A stretch of DNA of 10,388 nucleotides, taken from JANNAT01 sp043766915. Its GTDB lineage: Bacteria; Pseudomonadota; Alphaproteobacteria; Rhodobacterales; Rhodobacteraceae. The stretch is taken from positions 1 to 10,388 of the forward strand of contig JAYUHO010000299.1 of the NCBI GenBank assembly GCA_043766915.1, in the 5' to 3' direction. Shown here piece after piece: positions 1 to 6,211 of the stretch (the first letter of the stretch is position 1; each line of letters begins with the position of its first letter). The translations under genes and the position numbers were made by a program. The notes under the pieces are model-generated. The model saw only the letters and a program-made list of their open reading frames with translations. It was not told the DNA's origin and ran no database searches.

Positions 1-181
1 CCGGGCCACCGGCACCCGGCTGACGGGCGGCAAAGTGGAAAGTTTCACCAGCTATTCCGCCACCGGATCCACCGTGGCAGGCTTGGCGGCAGAAGAAGAC
101 GCCGCCGCCCGCCTGATGCGTATCCTTGCCGATCAGATCGTAACCCGCCTGATCGCCACCTCGGGCGATTGGTTGAAATGA
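1..181 (+). CDS. lptE: LPS-assembly lipoprotein LptE, C-terminal end (partial)
   Basis: This is the 3' end of a gene that starts before the window. The open frame (codons from position 2) runs about 59 codons to a TGA at 179-181. In the family, LptE is an outer-membrane lipoprotein that plugs the LptD barrel and helps deliver lipopolysaccharide to the cell surface. What is visible is a tail with a Ser/Thr-rich beta stretch (SFTSYSATGSTVAGLAA) followed by an amphipathic helix rich in Ala, Asp and Arg (EEDAAARLMRILADQIVTRL), the typical end of alphaproteobacterial LptE. The lipobox and N-terminus lie outside the window. holA begins 16 bases after the stop, and lptE-holA is a common alphaproteobacterial pair, so the two are probably co-transcribed. 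The identification rests on the tail pattern plus the neighbour. Confidence 0.82.
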   Translation, partial: RATGTRLTGGKVESFTSYSATGSTVAGLAAEEDAAARLMRILADQIVTRLIATSGDWLK

Positions 182-197
182 CCGCGCAGCCCCGCCC

Positions 198-1211
198 ATG
201 AAACTGACCGGCACCGATGCCAACCGATTTCTCGCCAAACCTGACCCCACGCGCGCCGGGCTGCTGATATTCGGCGCCGACCCGATGCGCGTGGCCCTGA
301 AACGCCAAGAGGCGATTCTGGCGCTGATCGGCACAACGGGCGAATCCGAAATGCGCCTGACCCGCATCCAGGCCGCCGATTTGCGAAAAGACAGTGCTTT
401 GCTGAACGATGCCACCCGTGCGGCAGGGTTCTTCCCCGGCCCGCGCGTGGCCTTTGTCGAAGACGCCACCGATGGGTTAACCGCCACCCTGGACGCCGCA
501 TTGAAAGACTGGCGCAAAGGCGATGCGCAAATCGTGGTGGCGGCGGGCAATCTGACCGCCAAATCCACCTTGAAAACCCTGTTCGAAAAGCATCTGAACG
601 CCACCTGCATCGGCCTTTACGACAACCCGCCGTCGCGCGAGGAAATCGAATCCGCCTTGGCCAAGGCTGGCCTGACCCAAATCCCCCCCCCCGCCATGGC
701 CGATCTGTCCAGTCTTGCCCGCGATCTTGATCCCGGCGATTTCCGCCAGATGCTGGAGAAAATCGCGCTTTATAAATACAATGACCCCAGCCCCCTGACC
801 CCCACCGAAATTGCCGCCCTCGCCCCCGCCACCATTGAGGCCGAGGTTGACGATCTGCTGGCCGCCGCCGCCGATCAACGCCATACCGCCATCGGCCCGC
901 TGATGCGCCGCCTTGAAGGCCAGGGCGTGCTGCCGGTCACCATCTGCATCGGGGCACTGCGGCATTTTCGCGCCCTGCATGTCGCGGCTGCCGATCCGGG
1001 CGGCGTGTCAAACGGCATGATGAAATCCCGCGTGTTTGGCCCCCGCCGCGACGCCATGCAGCGGCAGGCCAGCACCTGGGGCATGCACAAATTAGAAGAC
1101 GCGCTGACTGTGTTGTTGGAAACTGACCTGACCCTGCGATCCACTTCGCGCGCGCCCGCAATGGCCGTGATGGAACGCGCGCTGATCCGTCTTGCGATGA
1201 TGAAAAGGTGA
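198..1211 (+). CDS. holA: DNA polymerase III subunit delta
   Basis: The 337-residue product matches the usual size of HolA (about 340). Delta is the clamp-loader subunit that binds and opens the beta sliding clamp during replication. It has an AAA+-like fold without a working Walker A, and none is seen here. The N-terminal region (MKLTGTDANRFL, then GLLIFGADPMRV at about 22-33) and the stretch DLDPGDFRQMLEKIALYKYND near residues 176-196 are recognisable HolA features. The C-terminal helical collar domain contains the GVLPVTICIGALRHFRALH stretch around 243-261. The ATG at 198 is 16 bases past the lptE stop and has only a poor ribosome site. The next gene starts 3 bases after the TGA, so translation is probably coupled. 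An unbroken run of ten C bases at 683-692 lies in frame and encodes Ile-Pro-Pro-Pro-Ala. The frame is intact in this sequence. Confidence 0.93.
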   Translation: MKLTGTDANRFLAKPDPTRAGLLIFGADPMRVALKRQEAILALIGTTGESEMRLTRIQAADLRKDSALLNDATRAAGFFPGPRVAFVEDATDGLTATLDAALKDWRKGDAQIVVAAGNLTAKSTLKTLFEKHLNATCIGLYDNPPSREEIESALAKAGLTQIPPPAMADLSSLARDLDPGDFRQMLEKIALYKYNDPSPLTPTEIAALAPATIEAEVDDLLAAAADQRHTAIGPLMRRLEGQGVLPVTICIGALRHFRALHVAAADPGGVSNGMMKSRVFGPRRDAMQRQASTWGMHKLEDALTVLLETDLTLRSTSRAPAMAVMERALIRLAMMKR

Positions 1212-1214
1212 AAC

Positions 1215-1802
1215 ATGTATACTGTCGTTGGCTCTGTCAAAACCCGCGCTGTCCGGGTGATCTGGCTGCTGGAAGAACTGGGGCAACCCTATGACCATAT
1301 CGCTGCCGCCCCGCGCAGCCCCGAGGCGCTGGCGCATAATCCCACTGGCAAAGTCCCGGCATTGATCGTTGATGGGACGGTTCTGACCGATTCTGTCGCG
1401 ATCATGACCTATCTTGCCGACAAACACGGCCAGTTTACCCACCCCGCCGGAACGCTGGACCGCGCCCGTCAGGACAGTTTCACCCATTTCCTGCTGGATG
1501 AATTCGAATCCCTGCTGTGGACGGCCACCCGCCACAGCTTTGTGCTGCCCGAAGACCGCCGCCTGCCCGCGATCAAGCCCGTCCTGCATTGGGAGTATGT
1601 GCGCAGCGAACAGACGCTGCTGACCCGTCTGGGCGACAAGCCGTTTCTGATGGGTGCAGAGATGACGGTGCCCGATCTTCTGCTGGCCCATTGTCTGACA
1701 TGGGCGATTGCCGCCAAGTTTCCCAATATGGCCCCGCGTTTGCAGGACTATCTGGCGCAAATGCAGGCCCGCCCCGCCTATCAGCGCGCGATGGCCCGAT
1801 AA
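1215..1802 (+). CDS. glutathione S-transferase family protein
   Basis: The 195-residue product is a cytosolic-type glutathione transferase. The N-terminal thioredoxin-like domain (about 1-75) has the first strand and helix (MYTVVGSVKTRAVRVIWLLEEL), the cis-proline motif GKVPALIVDG with Pro48, and the glutathione gamma-glutamyl contact pair Asp59-Ser60 in LTDSVAIMTYLAD. The all-helical C-terminal domain (about 88-195) ends with MTVPDLLLAHCLTWAI and the RPAYQRAMAR tail typical of this family. The activating residue is probably Ser7 or Thr10, and which one cannot be settled by eye. The ribosome site AAGGTG at 1205-1210 overlaps the end of holA, three bases before the stop-to-start gap, which supports this start and co-transcription. 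The substrate is unknown. Such proteins conjugate or reduce electrophilic compounds. Confidence 0.9.
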   Translation: MYTVVGSVKTRAVRVIWLLEELGQPYDHIAAAPRSPEALAHNPTGKVPALIVDGTVLTDSVAIMTYLADKHGQFTHPAGTLDRARQDSFTHFLLDEFESLLWTATRHSFVLPEDRRLPAIKPVLHWEYVRSEQTLLTRLGDKPFLMGAEMTVPDLLLAHCLTWAIAAKFPNMAPRLQDYLAQMQARPAYQRAMAR

Positions 1803-1823
1803 GGCGCAGCCCGAAAGCCACCC

Positions 1824-2162
1824 ATGCCCAAAACCCTGACGCCTGTACAAACCTTCCTCGCCCCCCTTGCCGGACTTGCCGCCAAACATCCCGATATCGA
1901 AGCCGATGTGATCTGGGCCAATGCCATGGATTGGGACGCGCAGGATGATGCGTCCGAAATGCTCGATGCCGAAGAAATCGCCTTTTACGCCGAGGGCCTG
2001 CTGATGGAGGGGTTCAGTCTGCACTGGCAAGCCTTGGCCGAAACCGCCGCCCCAACAGAGCCGGTTCACATACGGCTTTTCTTTTGGCAAATTGACCGAC
2101 CTGCAACGCCGCAAGCTGAAACCGGGCTTTTGGTCATGGCGTCAGGCAGTTTCGCCAACTGA
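1824..2162 (+). CDS. small acidic protein of unknown function
   Basis: I do not recognise this 112-residue product. It starts 21 bases after the glutathione transferase gene, on the same strand, with a weak purine-rich stretch (GAAAG, 1812-1816) ahead of the ATG. The first two-thirds are acidic and probably helical (DWDAQDDASEMLDAEEI, about residues 36-52) and use the C/G-ending codons of the neighbouring genes, which argues that this part is real. No signal peptide or membrane segment is visible. From about position 2040 third-position preference weakens, and the other forward frame (2059-2220) also reads as plausible protein, so the true C-terminus may be altered by a frameshift or sequence error. 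A link to the transferase or GAF genes would be based on position only. Confidence 0.5.
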   Translation: MPKTLTPVQTFLAPLAGLAAKHPDIEADVIWANAMDWDAQDDASEMLDAEEIAFYAEGLLMEGFSLHWQALAETAAPTEPVHIRLFFWQIDRPATPQAETGLLVMASGSFAN

Positions 2163-2200
2163 TCTTTGGACCAAATTGCCGGGCGACATCGCTGGACCCC

Positions 2201-2689
2201 TTGCTTCAAAGGTCGGCGCGTGCCCAATTGCAGCAACCCAAATCTGGATTGGCGATGCCCACAATTTTCGACACCTTGCACACCAACTGCCACGCCCTTG
2301 GCACGCGTCTTTTCACCATCTCGGTGCTGGACACCGCCGCCGATCTGGCGCGGCGCGCTTACACCTCGCACCCCGTCGAATATCCCACTGCAGGCACCAA
2401 ACCGATCACCCGCGATGGCTGGTATGATCAGGTCATCACAGGTCAGCAGGCCTTTGTTGCAAATACCCCGCCCGAATTTGCCCGGTATTTCTTCGACCAC
2501 GCTCTGATCACCTCTCTGGGGCTAGGGTCTTGCATGAATATCCCGATGATCAATGACCAAAACCAAGTCGTCGGCGCGGTCAACCTGTTGGCCGAAGCGG
2601 ACCATTTCACCGATGCCCGCCAAGGCGCCTATCTAACACTTGTCACCAAATCACGCGACGCGCTTATCGCAGAAATGCACGCCCTCTAA
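2201..2689 (+). CDS. small single-domain GAF protein
   Basis: The product is about 162 residues from the TTG at 2201. It is essentially one GAF domain, a small-ligand sensor fold, of the free-standing kind common in Rhodobacterales. Visible features are the first strand GTRLFTISVLD (about 34-44), the segment ARRAYTSHPVEYPTAGTKPI (50-69), FVANTPPEF (85-93) and the core GLGSCMNIPMINDQNQVVGAVNLL (107-130). There is no attached kinase, cyclase or DNA-binding domain, so the output is unknown. The start is uncertain. Family members usually begin with a (T)DPLLQR-like stretch, which here is encoded from a CTG at 2192. The only other in-frame candidates are the TTG at 2201 and an ATG at 2255, and the ATG would remove about 18 residues of apparent homology. 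The 38 bases before 2201 hold no clear ribosome site. The lysR start follows 64 bases downstream. Confidence 0.78.
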   Translation: MLQRSARAQLQQPKSGLAMPTIFDTLHTNCHALGTRLFTISVLDTAADLARRAYTSHPVEYPTAGTKPITRDGWYDQVITGQQAFVANTPPEFARYFFDHALITSLGLGSCMNIPMINDQNQVVGAVNLLAEADHFTDARQGAYLTLVTKSRDALIAEMHAL

Positions 2690-2753
2690 ACCCATTCACA
2701 TTGGCCAAAATACTCGGGCGGCCAGCCCCTCGGCTTTGGAAAACCTAAAACCT

Positions 2754-3656
2754 ATGGCCTTTACCCTGCGCCAGTTGCAATTCTTCACCGCCGCCGCCGA
2801 GGCGGGATCGGTTTCCGGTGCAGCCCGCAACCTGTCGATTTCACAATCCTCGGTCACCGAAGCCATCCGTGCGCTGGAAGATGATCTGGGCATCACCCTG
2901 TTTGATCGTCAGGCACGGGGCCTGGACATCACTCAAAAAGGGTCGGCCTTCCTGCGCCATGCCCGCCAAATTCTGGCCGATGTCGCTATCGCCCGCACCT
3001 CGTTTCAGGAAGAGGCCGGGCCAGTTCCGGGCAAACTTTCGTTGGGGGTGACGTCACTGGTGGCGGGCTATGTGCTGTCAGACATTTTGCAACGCTACCG
3101 CCGCGCCTATCCGCAGGTGGAGTTGAACGTCATCGAAGACAACGGCGACTATCTGCAACATCTGCTGATCGGCGGCGAACTGGACGTGGCGGTGCTGCTG
3201 ACGTCGTCGGTCAAAGACCGCATGGCGCTGAATGTCGAAACATTGCTGGTGTCGCCCTACCGGCTTTGGCTGCCGCTTGGCCACCCGCTGACTGATCAGG
3301 AAACCATCGCGCTGGACGATCTTGCCGGCCAACCCCTGATCCAGCTGATGGTGGATGAGATCGAGGAATCCACCCGCCGTCTGATGGCCGCCTTGGCCGT
3401 CAAACCCCAGATTGCCTTTCGCACCCGCAGTGTCGAAGCGGTGCGCAGTCTGGTGGCCACGGGCGCGGGTCTTGCGATCCTGCCCAGTCTTGTCTACCGC
3501 CCATGGAGCCTTGAAGGGGACCGCATCGGCATCCGCGACATCTCGGGCGATTTGCCATCGGTGCAGGTCGGTCTGGCTTGGCGACGGGGGGCCCCGCTTG
3601 CCACGCCCGCGCTGAATTTCATCCGGTCCGCCCAAAGCGCGATTCCCACCCGGTAG
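2754..3656 (+). CDS. LysR-family transcriptional regulator
   Basis: The 300-residue product has standard LysR-type architecture. The N-terminal winged helix-turn-helix (about 4-63) includes TLRQLQFFTAAAEAGSVSGA, SISQSSVTEAIRALEDDLG and ITLFDRQARGLDITQKG. The two-lobed periplasmic-binding-like effector domain runs from about 90 to 295 and contains KLSLGVTSLVAGYV, a GELDVAVLL strand and SLVATGAGLAILPS. The ATG at 2754 was chosen because it places MAFTLRQLQFF at the very start, as in the family. An in-frame extension to 2640 would overlap the GAF gene and add unrelated residues. The gene lies 303 bases upstream of the polyamine-type transporter operon on the same strand, rather than in the divergent arrangement more common for LysR regulators. 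Control of that operon is therefore an inference from position. The effector could be a polyamine or breakdown product. Confidence 0.93.
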   Translation: MAFTLRQLQFFTAAAEAGSVSGAARNLSISQSSVTEAIRALEDDLGITLFDRQARGLDITQKGSAFLRHARQILADVAIARTSFQEEAGPVPGKLSLGVTSLVAGYVLSDILQRYRRAYPQVELNVIEDNGDYLQHLLIGGELDVAVLLTSSVKDRMALNVETLLVSPYRLWLPLGHPLTDQETIALDDLAGQPLIQLMVDEIEESTRRLMAALAVKPQIAFRTRSVEAVRSLVATGAGLAILPSLVYRPWSLEGDRIGIRDISGDLPSVQVGLAWRRGAPLATPALNFIRSAQSAIPTR

Positions 3657-3670
3657 CCGCCACGGAGCGA

Positions 3671-3771
3671 CTGTATCCCCTCTTTTCCTTGTCAGATTTG
3701 CCCCAAGCAAATCTGACCGCGCCCCAAGCGCCCCGTCGGTTCGGGCGCAGTCAGCTTTGCACCCAGTCGGG
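3671..3771. repeat. three-arm palindromic dispersed element, copy 1
   Basis: This is one of two copies in the window; the other is at 9409-9508, in the same orientation. A 34-base core (3691-3724) is identical to 9430-9463. It contains arm A GTCAGATTTGC (3691-3701), a five-base loop, and arm B (3707-3724), whose first 11 bases pair perfectly with A. Arm C GGGCGCAGTCAGCTTTGC (3743-3760) can instead pair with all of arm B at 16 of 18 positions. The 18-base spacer between B and C differs from copy 2 but has the same length. The sequence CTGT plus a pyrimidine-rich stretch precedes arm A in both copies. The element lies 14 bases past the lysR stop, and a terminator or mRNA 3'-end role is possible. 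No U-tract follows the stem. Confidence 0.85.
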
Positions 3772-3792
3772 GGGACGATAAGCATCGGCATG

Positions 3793-3814
3793 TGGTGTGC
3801 GTTCACGCGCACCA
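3793..3814. promoter_or_regulatory. 22-bp dyad upstream of the transporter operon, possible operator
   Basis: The arms TGGTGTGCGT (3793-3802) and ACGCGCACCA (3805-3814) are separated by TC and are complementary at 9 of 10 positions; the exception would be a G-U pair in RNA. It sits about 145 bases before the binding-protein ATG, where a regulator such as the upstream LysR protein could bind. An RNA hairpin is the alternative. No convincing sigma70 or sigma54 promoter was found in 3815-3959, so the transcription start cannot be placed. Confidence 0.4.
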
Positions 3815-3959
3815 TCATCCCCCTTACCCATCGGAAAAACCAATACCGCCTTTCTGCGTTTTGATATTGCGATTTGGCCGTATCCCCTTACCCTGCCGAT
3901 ATGACCGGGAATCCGGCTGACCGCCTTTGGCCGGCGGGCAACCCAATGGGAGATTTGCG

Positions 3960-5111
3960 ATGAAAGCACTTAAATTATTTGGCACCACGGCGCTGGCCGT
4001 TCTAACCGGCATTGGCCCGGCATTGGCGCAGGTCACCGAAGTCGGCGCTTCGGAAGGTCAACTGAATATCGTTGCCTGGGCGGGCTATATCGAGCGTGGC
4101 GAAACCGACAAGGCGTATGACTGGGTCACCAAGTTTGAGGCCGACAGCGGGTGCAAAGTCGCCGTGAAAACCGCTGGCACCTCGGATGAGATGGTGGCGC
4201 TGATGAACGAAGGCGGCTTTGATCTGGTCACCGCTTCGGGCGACGCCTCACTGCGCCTGATCGCGGGCAAACGGGTGCAACCGATCAACATTGATCTGAT
4301 CCCGTCGTGGAAAAATGTTGATCCACGGTTGCAAAATGCTGGCTGGCACACCGTTGATGGCGTGCATTACGGCACGCCTTACCTTTGGGGCCCCAATGTT
4401 TTGATGTATAATACCAATGTCTTCCCAACCCCGCCGACATCATGGAACGTGGTGTTCGAAGAAATGACATTGCCCGATGGCAAGTCTAACAAGGGCCGGG
4501 TGCAGGCCTATGATGGCCCGATCCACGTGGCAGATGCCGCGCAATATCTGATGGCGACCAAACCCGAATTGGGCATCACCTCGCCTTATGAATTGAACGA
4601 AGACCAGTATAAAGCAACGCTTGATCTGCTGCGGGTGCAGCGCACCCTGACCTCGCGCTACTGGCATGATGCCTTCATCCAGATGGATGACTTCAAGAAC
4701 GAAGGCGTTGTGGCCTCGGGGTCGTGGCCGTTTCAGGTGAACCTGCTGAAAGCGGATGGTCAGCCGATTGCGTCAACCATTCCCACCGAAGGGGCAACTG
4801 GCTGGGCCGACACGACGATGCTGGCGGCAGATGCCGCGAACCCAAACTGCGCCTATAAGTGGATGGAACATACCCTGGCATCGAACCTGCAATCCGATCT
4901 TGCAGTCTGGTTTGGCGGCAACCCGGTAGTGCCCGCCGCCTGCACCAACAAGTCAGGCATGCTGGATGCGGCGGGCTGCACCGCCAATGGCATGGATGAT
5001 TTTGAGAAGATTAAGTTCTGGACCACCCCTGTCAGCAAATGCGCCCAAGGGGAATGTGTGCCCTATTACCGCTGGGTGTCCGATTACATCGGGGTGATTG
5101 GCGGGCGCTAA
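3960..5111 (+). CDS. ydcS: ABC transporter substrate-binding protein, putrescine/polyamine type (YdcS-like)
   Basis: The 383-residue product is a periplasmic binding protein of the PotD/PotF/YdcS type. It should capture a polyamine, most likely putrescine, and hand it to the permeases encoded downstream. Residues 1-23 form a signal peptide with basic start MKALK, a hydrophobic core and an ALA cleavage site before Gln24. The mature protein opens with QLNIVAWAGYIERGETD, the typical first strand of this family. Later landmarks are GTPYLWGPNVLMYNTNVF (138-155) and the tail VPYYRWVSDYI (367-377). Six cysteines (65, 297, 328, 340, 361, 366), five of them in the last quarter, suggest disulphides. 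GGGAG at 3948-3952 is a good ribosome site for the ATG at 3960, and a signal peptide starting there rules against the upstream TTG at 3927. The gene leads the operon. Substrate identity is inferred from gene order with the dehydrogenase gene. Confidence 0.9.
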   Translation: MKALKLFGTTALAVLTGIGPALAQVTEVGASEGQLNIVAWAGYIERGETDKAYDWVTKFEADSGCKVAVKTAGTSDEMVALMNEGGFDLVTASGDASLRLIAGKRVQPINIDLIPSWKNVDPRLQNAGWHTVDGVHYGTPYLWGPNVLMYNTNVFPTPPTSWNVVFEEMTLPDGKSNKGRVQAYDGPIHVADAAQYLMATKPELGITSPYELNEDQYKATLDLLRVQRTLTSRYWHDAFIQMDDFKNEGVVASGSWPFQVNLLKADGQPIASTIPTEGATGWADTTMLAADAANPNCAYKWMEHTLASNLQSDLAVWFGGNPVVPAACTNKSGMLDAAGCTANGMDDFEKIKFWTTPVSKCAQGECVPYYRWVSDYIGVIGGR

Positions 5112-5124
5112 CGCCTGATCCAAT

Positions 5125-5149
5125 GGATGGGCAGCATTGCCCATCTTAC
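5125..5149. repeat. GGATGGGC palindrome, copy 1
   Basis: A hairpin-forming sequence in which GATGGGCA pairs with TGCCCATC around a short centre. It matches 9624-9648 at 23 of 25 positions. It begins 13 bases past the binding-protein stop, within the 98-base gap between that gene and the ATPase gene, and is followed 11 bases later by a second hairpin. It is a dispersed intergenic palindrome that probably forms an RNA stem at the 3' end of the binding-protein message. Confidence 0.8.
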
Positions 5150-5160
5150 CCACCAACGAC

Positions 5161-5181
5161 GCCCCGGACCTGATCCGGGGC
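5161..5181. repeat. CCGGA-type palindrome between binding-protein and ATPase genes
   Basis: GCCCCGGA (5161-5168) pairs perfectly with TCCGGGGC (5174-5181) around the loop CCTGA. The same design recurs at 9677-9697 and, with a mismatch, at 9718-9736. Palindromes of this CCGGA-CTTGA-TCCGG type are, to my knowledge, widespread between genes of alphaproteobacteria. No U-tract follows, so it is not a classical intrinsic terminator. It may stabilise or attenuate the message at this point. Confidence 0.75.
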
Positions 5182-5209
5182 CTCGCTATTTCATGACCGG
5201 ACTCCCCAC

Positions 5210-6211
5210 ATGCCCCCAGCCGTTGAATTCCGTGGCGTCTCCCGCCATTTCGGCCCCGCCTCTGCCCCGATTCGTGCGGTGGACGGGGTTGATCTGACCA
5301 TCGCCGAAGGCTCTTTCTTTGCCATGCTTGGCCCGTCGGGTTCGGGCAAAACCACCTGCCTGCGGCTGATTTCGGGCTTTGAATCCCCAACGGCTGGTGA
5401 GATTTGCATCTTTGGCGAAAACGTCGGCCACACCCCGCCGCATCTGCGCAACGTGAATACGGTGTTTCAGGATTACGCCCTGTTTCCCCATATGAACGTG
5501 CGCGACAACGTGGCTTACGGCCTGATGGTCAAAGGCATGGGCCGTGCTGCGCGCTATGCCCGCGCCGATGAAATGCTGGCGCTGGTAAAGCTGGACACCT
5601 ACGGCAATCGCAAACCCAGTCAGCTGTCGGGCGGTCAACGGCAACGCGTGGCGCTGGCCCGCGCCTTGGTCAATGAACCCCGCGTGTTGTTGCTGGACGA
5701 ACCCCTGGGCGCGCTGGATTTGAAACTGCGCGAGGCGATGCAGGATGAATTGAAATCGCTGCAGAAACGCCTTGGCATCACCTTTGTGTTCGTCACCCAT
5801 GATCAGCACGAGGCGTTGTCGATGGCCGACAGTCTGGCCGTGTTCAATGACGGCAAAATCGCCCAGATCGGCACGCCAGAACAGATTTACACCCAGCCCC
5901 GCACCAGGTTTGTCGCCGATTTTGTCGGATCGTCGAATGTGTTGCCGCCCGCGCTGACACTGGCCTTGGGTGGCCCGGAAAAATGGGCGTCACTGCGCCC
6001 GGAATCCATCCGGCTTGAGGCAAGCGCGGCGCTTCAGGGCACCGTCACAGGCCTGCGTTATCTCGGCTCGGGCAACCGTGTTACCGTCGCCACCCATGGC
6101 ACAGAAATCGCAGCCATCCTGCCCGCCGGGCAACCTTTGCCAGACATAGGGGCAACCGTCGGCCTTGGGTTTGATCCATTCGCCCTGCATGTGATGGACG
6201 CAGCGCAATGA
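5210..6211 (+). CDS. ydcT: ABC transporter ATP-binding protein, polyamine type (YdcT/PotA-like)
   Basis: This 333-residue ATPase powers the transporter from the cytoplasmic face. Every nucleotide-binding element is present: Walker A GPSGSGKTT (41-49), Q-loop Gln87 in VFQDYALFPHM, signature LSGGQ (139-143), Walker B LLLDEP (160-165), D-loop GALD (167-170) and switch His197 in VTHDQHEALSMAD. After about residue 230 comes the FVGSSNVLP linker and a C-terminal TOBE-type domain containing LRPESIRLE, as in PotA-like polyamine and iron importers. The ATG at 5210 has no clear ribosome site, but the next upstream ATG at 5193 is out of frame. The gene is separated from the binding-protein gene by a 98-base gap with two palindromes, while its stop overlaps the next start (ATGA, 6208-6211), indicating coupled translation with the first permease. 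Confidence 0.94.
   Translation: MPPAVEFRGVSRHFGPASAPIRAVDGVDLTIAEGSFFAMLGPSGSGKTTCLRLISGFESPTAGEICIFGENVGHTPPHLRNVNTVFQDYALFPHMNVRDNVAYGLMVKGMGRAARYARADEMLALVKLDTYGNRKPSQLSGGQRQRVALARALVNEPRVLLLDEPLGALDLKLREAMQDELKSLQKRLGITFVFVTHDQHEALSMADSLAVFNDGKIAQIGTPEQIYTQPRTRFVADFVGSSNVLPPALTLALGGPEKWASLRPESIRLEASAALQGTVTGLRYLGSGNRVTVATHGTEIAAILPAGQPLPDIGATVGLGFDPFALHVMDAAQ

Noticed and set aside
1092..2114. A 340-codon minus-strand open frame across holA, the glutathione transferase and the unknown ORF
   Set aside because: It runs antisense to two clearly recognised genes, is rich in Gly, Gln and His as expected for an antisense reading of GC-rich codons, and shows no family motif.
2640..2753. Upstream extension of the LysR gene to an in-frame start at 2640
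   Set aside because: The added 38 residues overlap the GAF gene and do not resemble a LysR N-terminus; MAFTLRQLQFF at 2754 does.
3078..3818. A 246-codon minus-strand open frame over lysR and the three-arm repeat
   Set aside because: It is antisense to the LysR effector domain. Its first part is the translation of the palindromic element, which also appears in the minus-strand frame at 9342-9569, so it is a repeat artefact.
3863..3884. GATA/TATC dyad with a 14-base spacer before the transporter operon, considered as a LysR T-N11-A site
   Set aside because: The arms are only four bases, the spacing does not fit the T-N11-A rule, and such a match is expected by chance.
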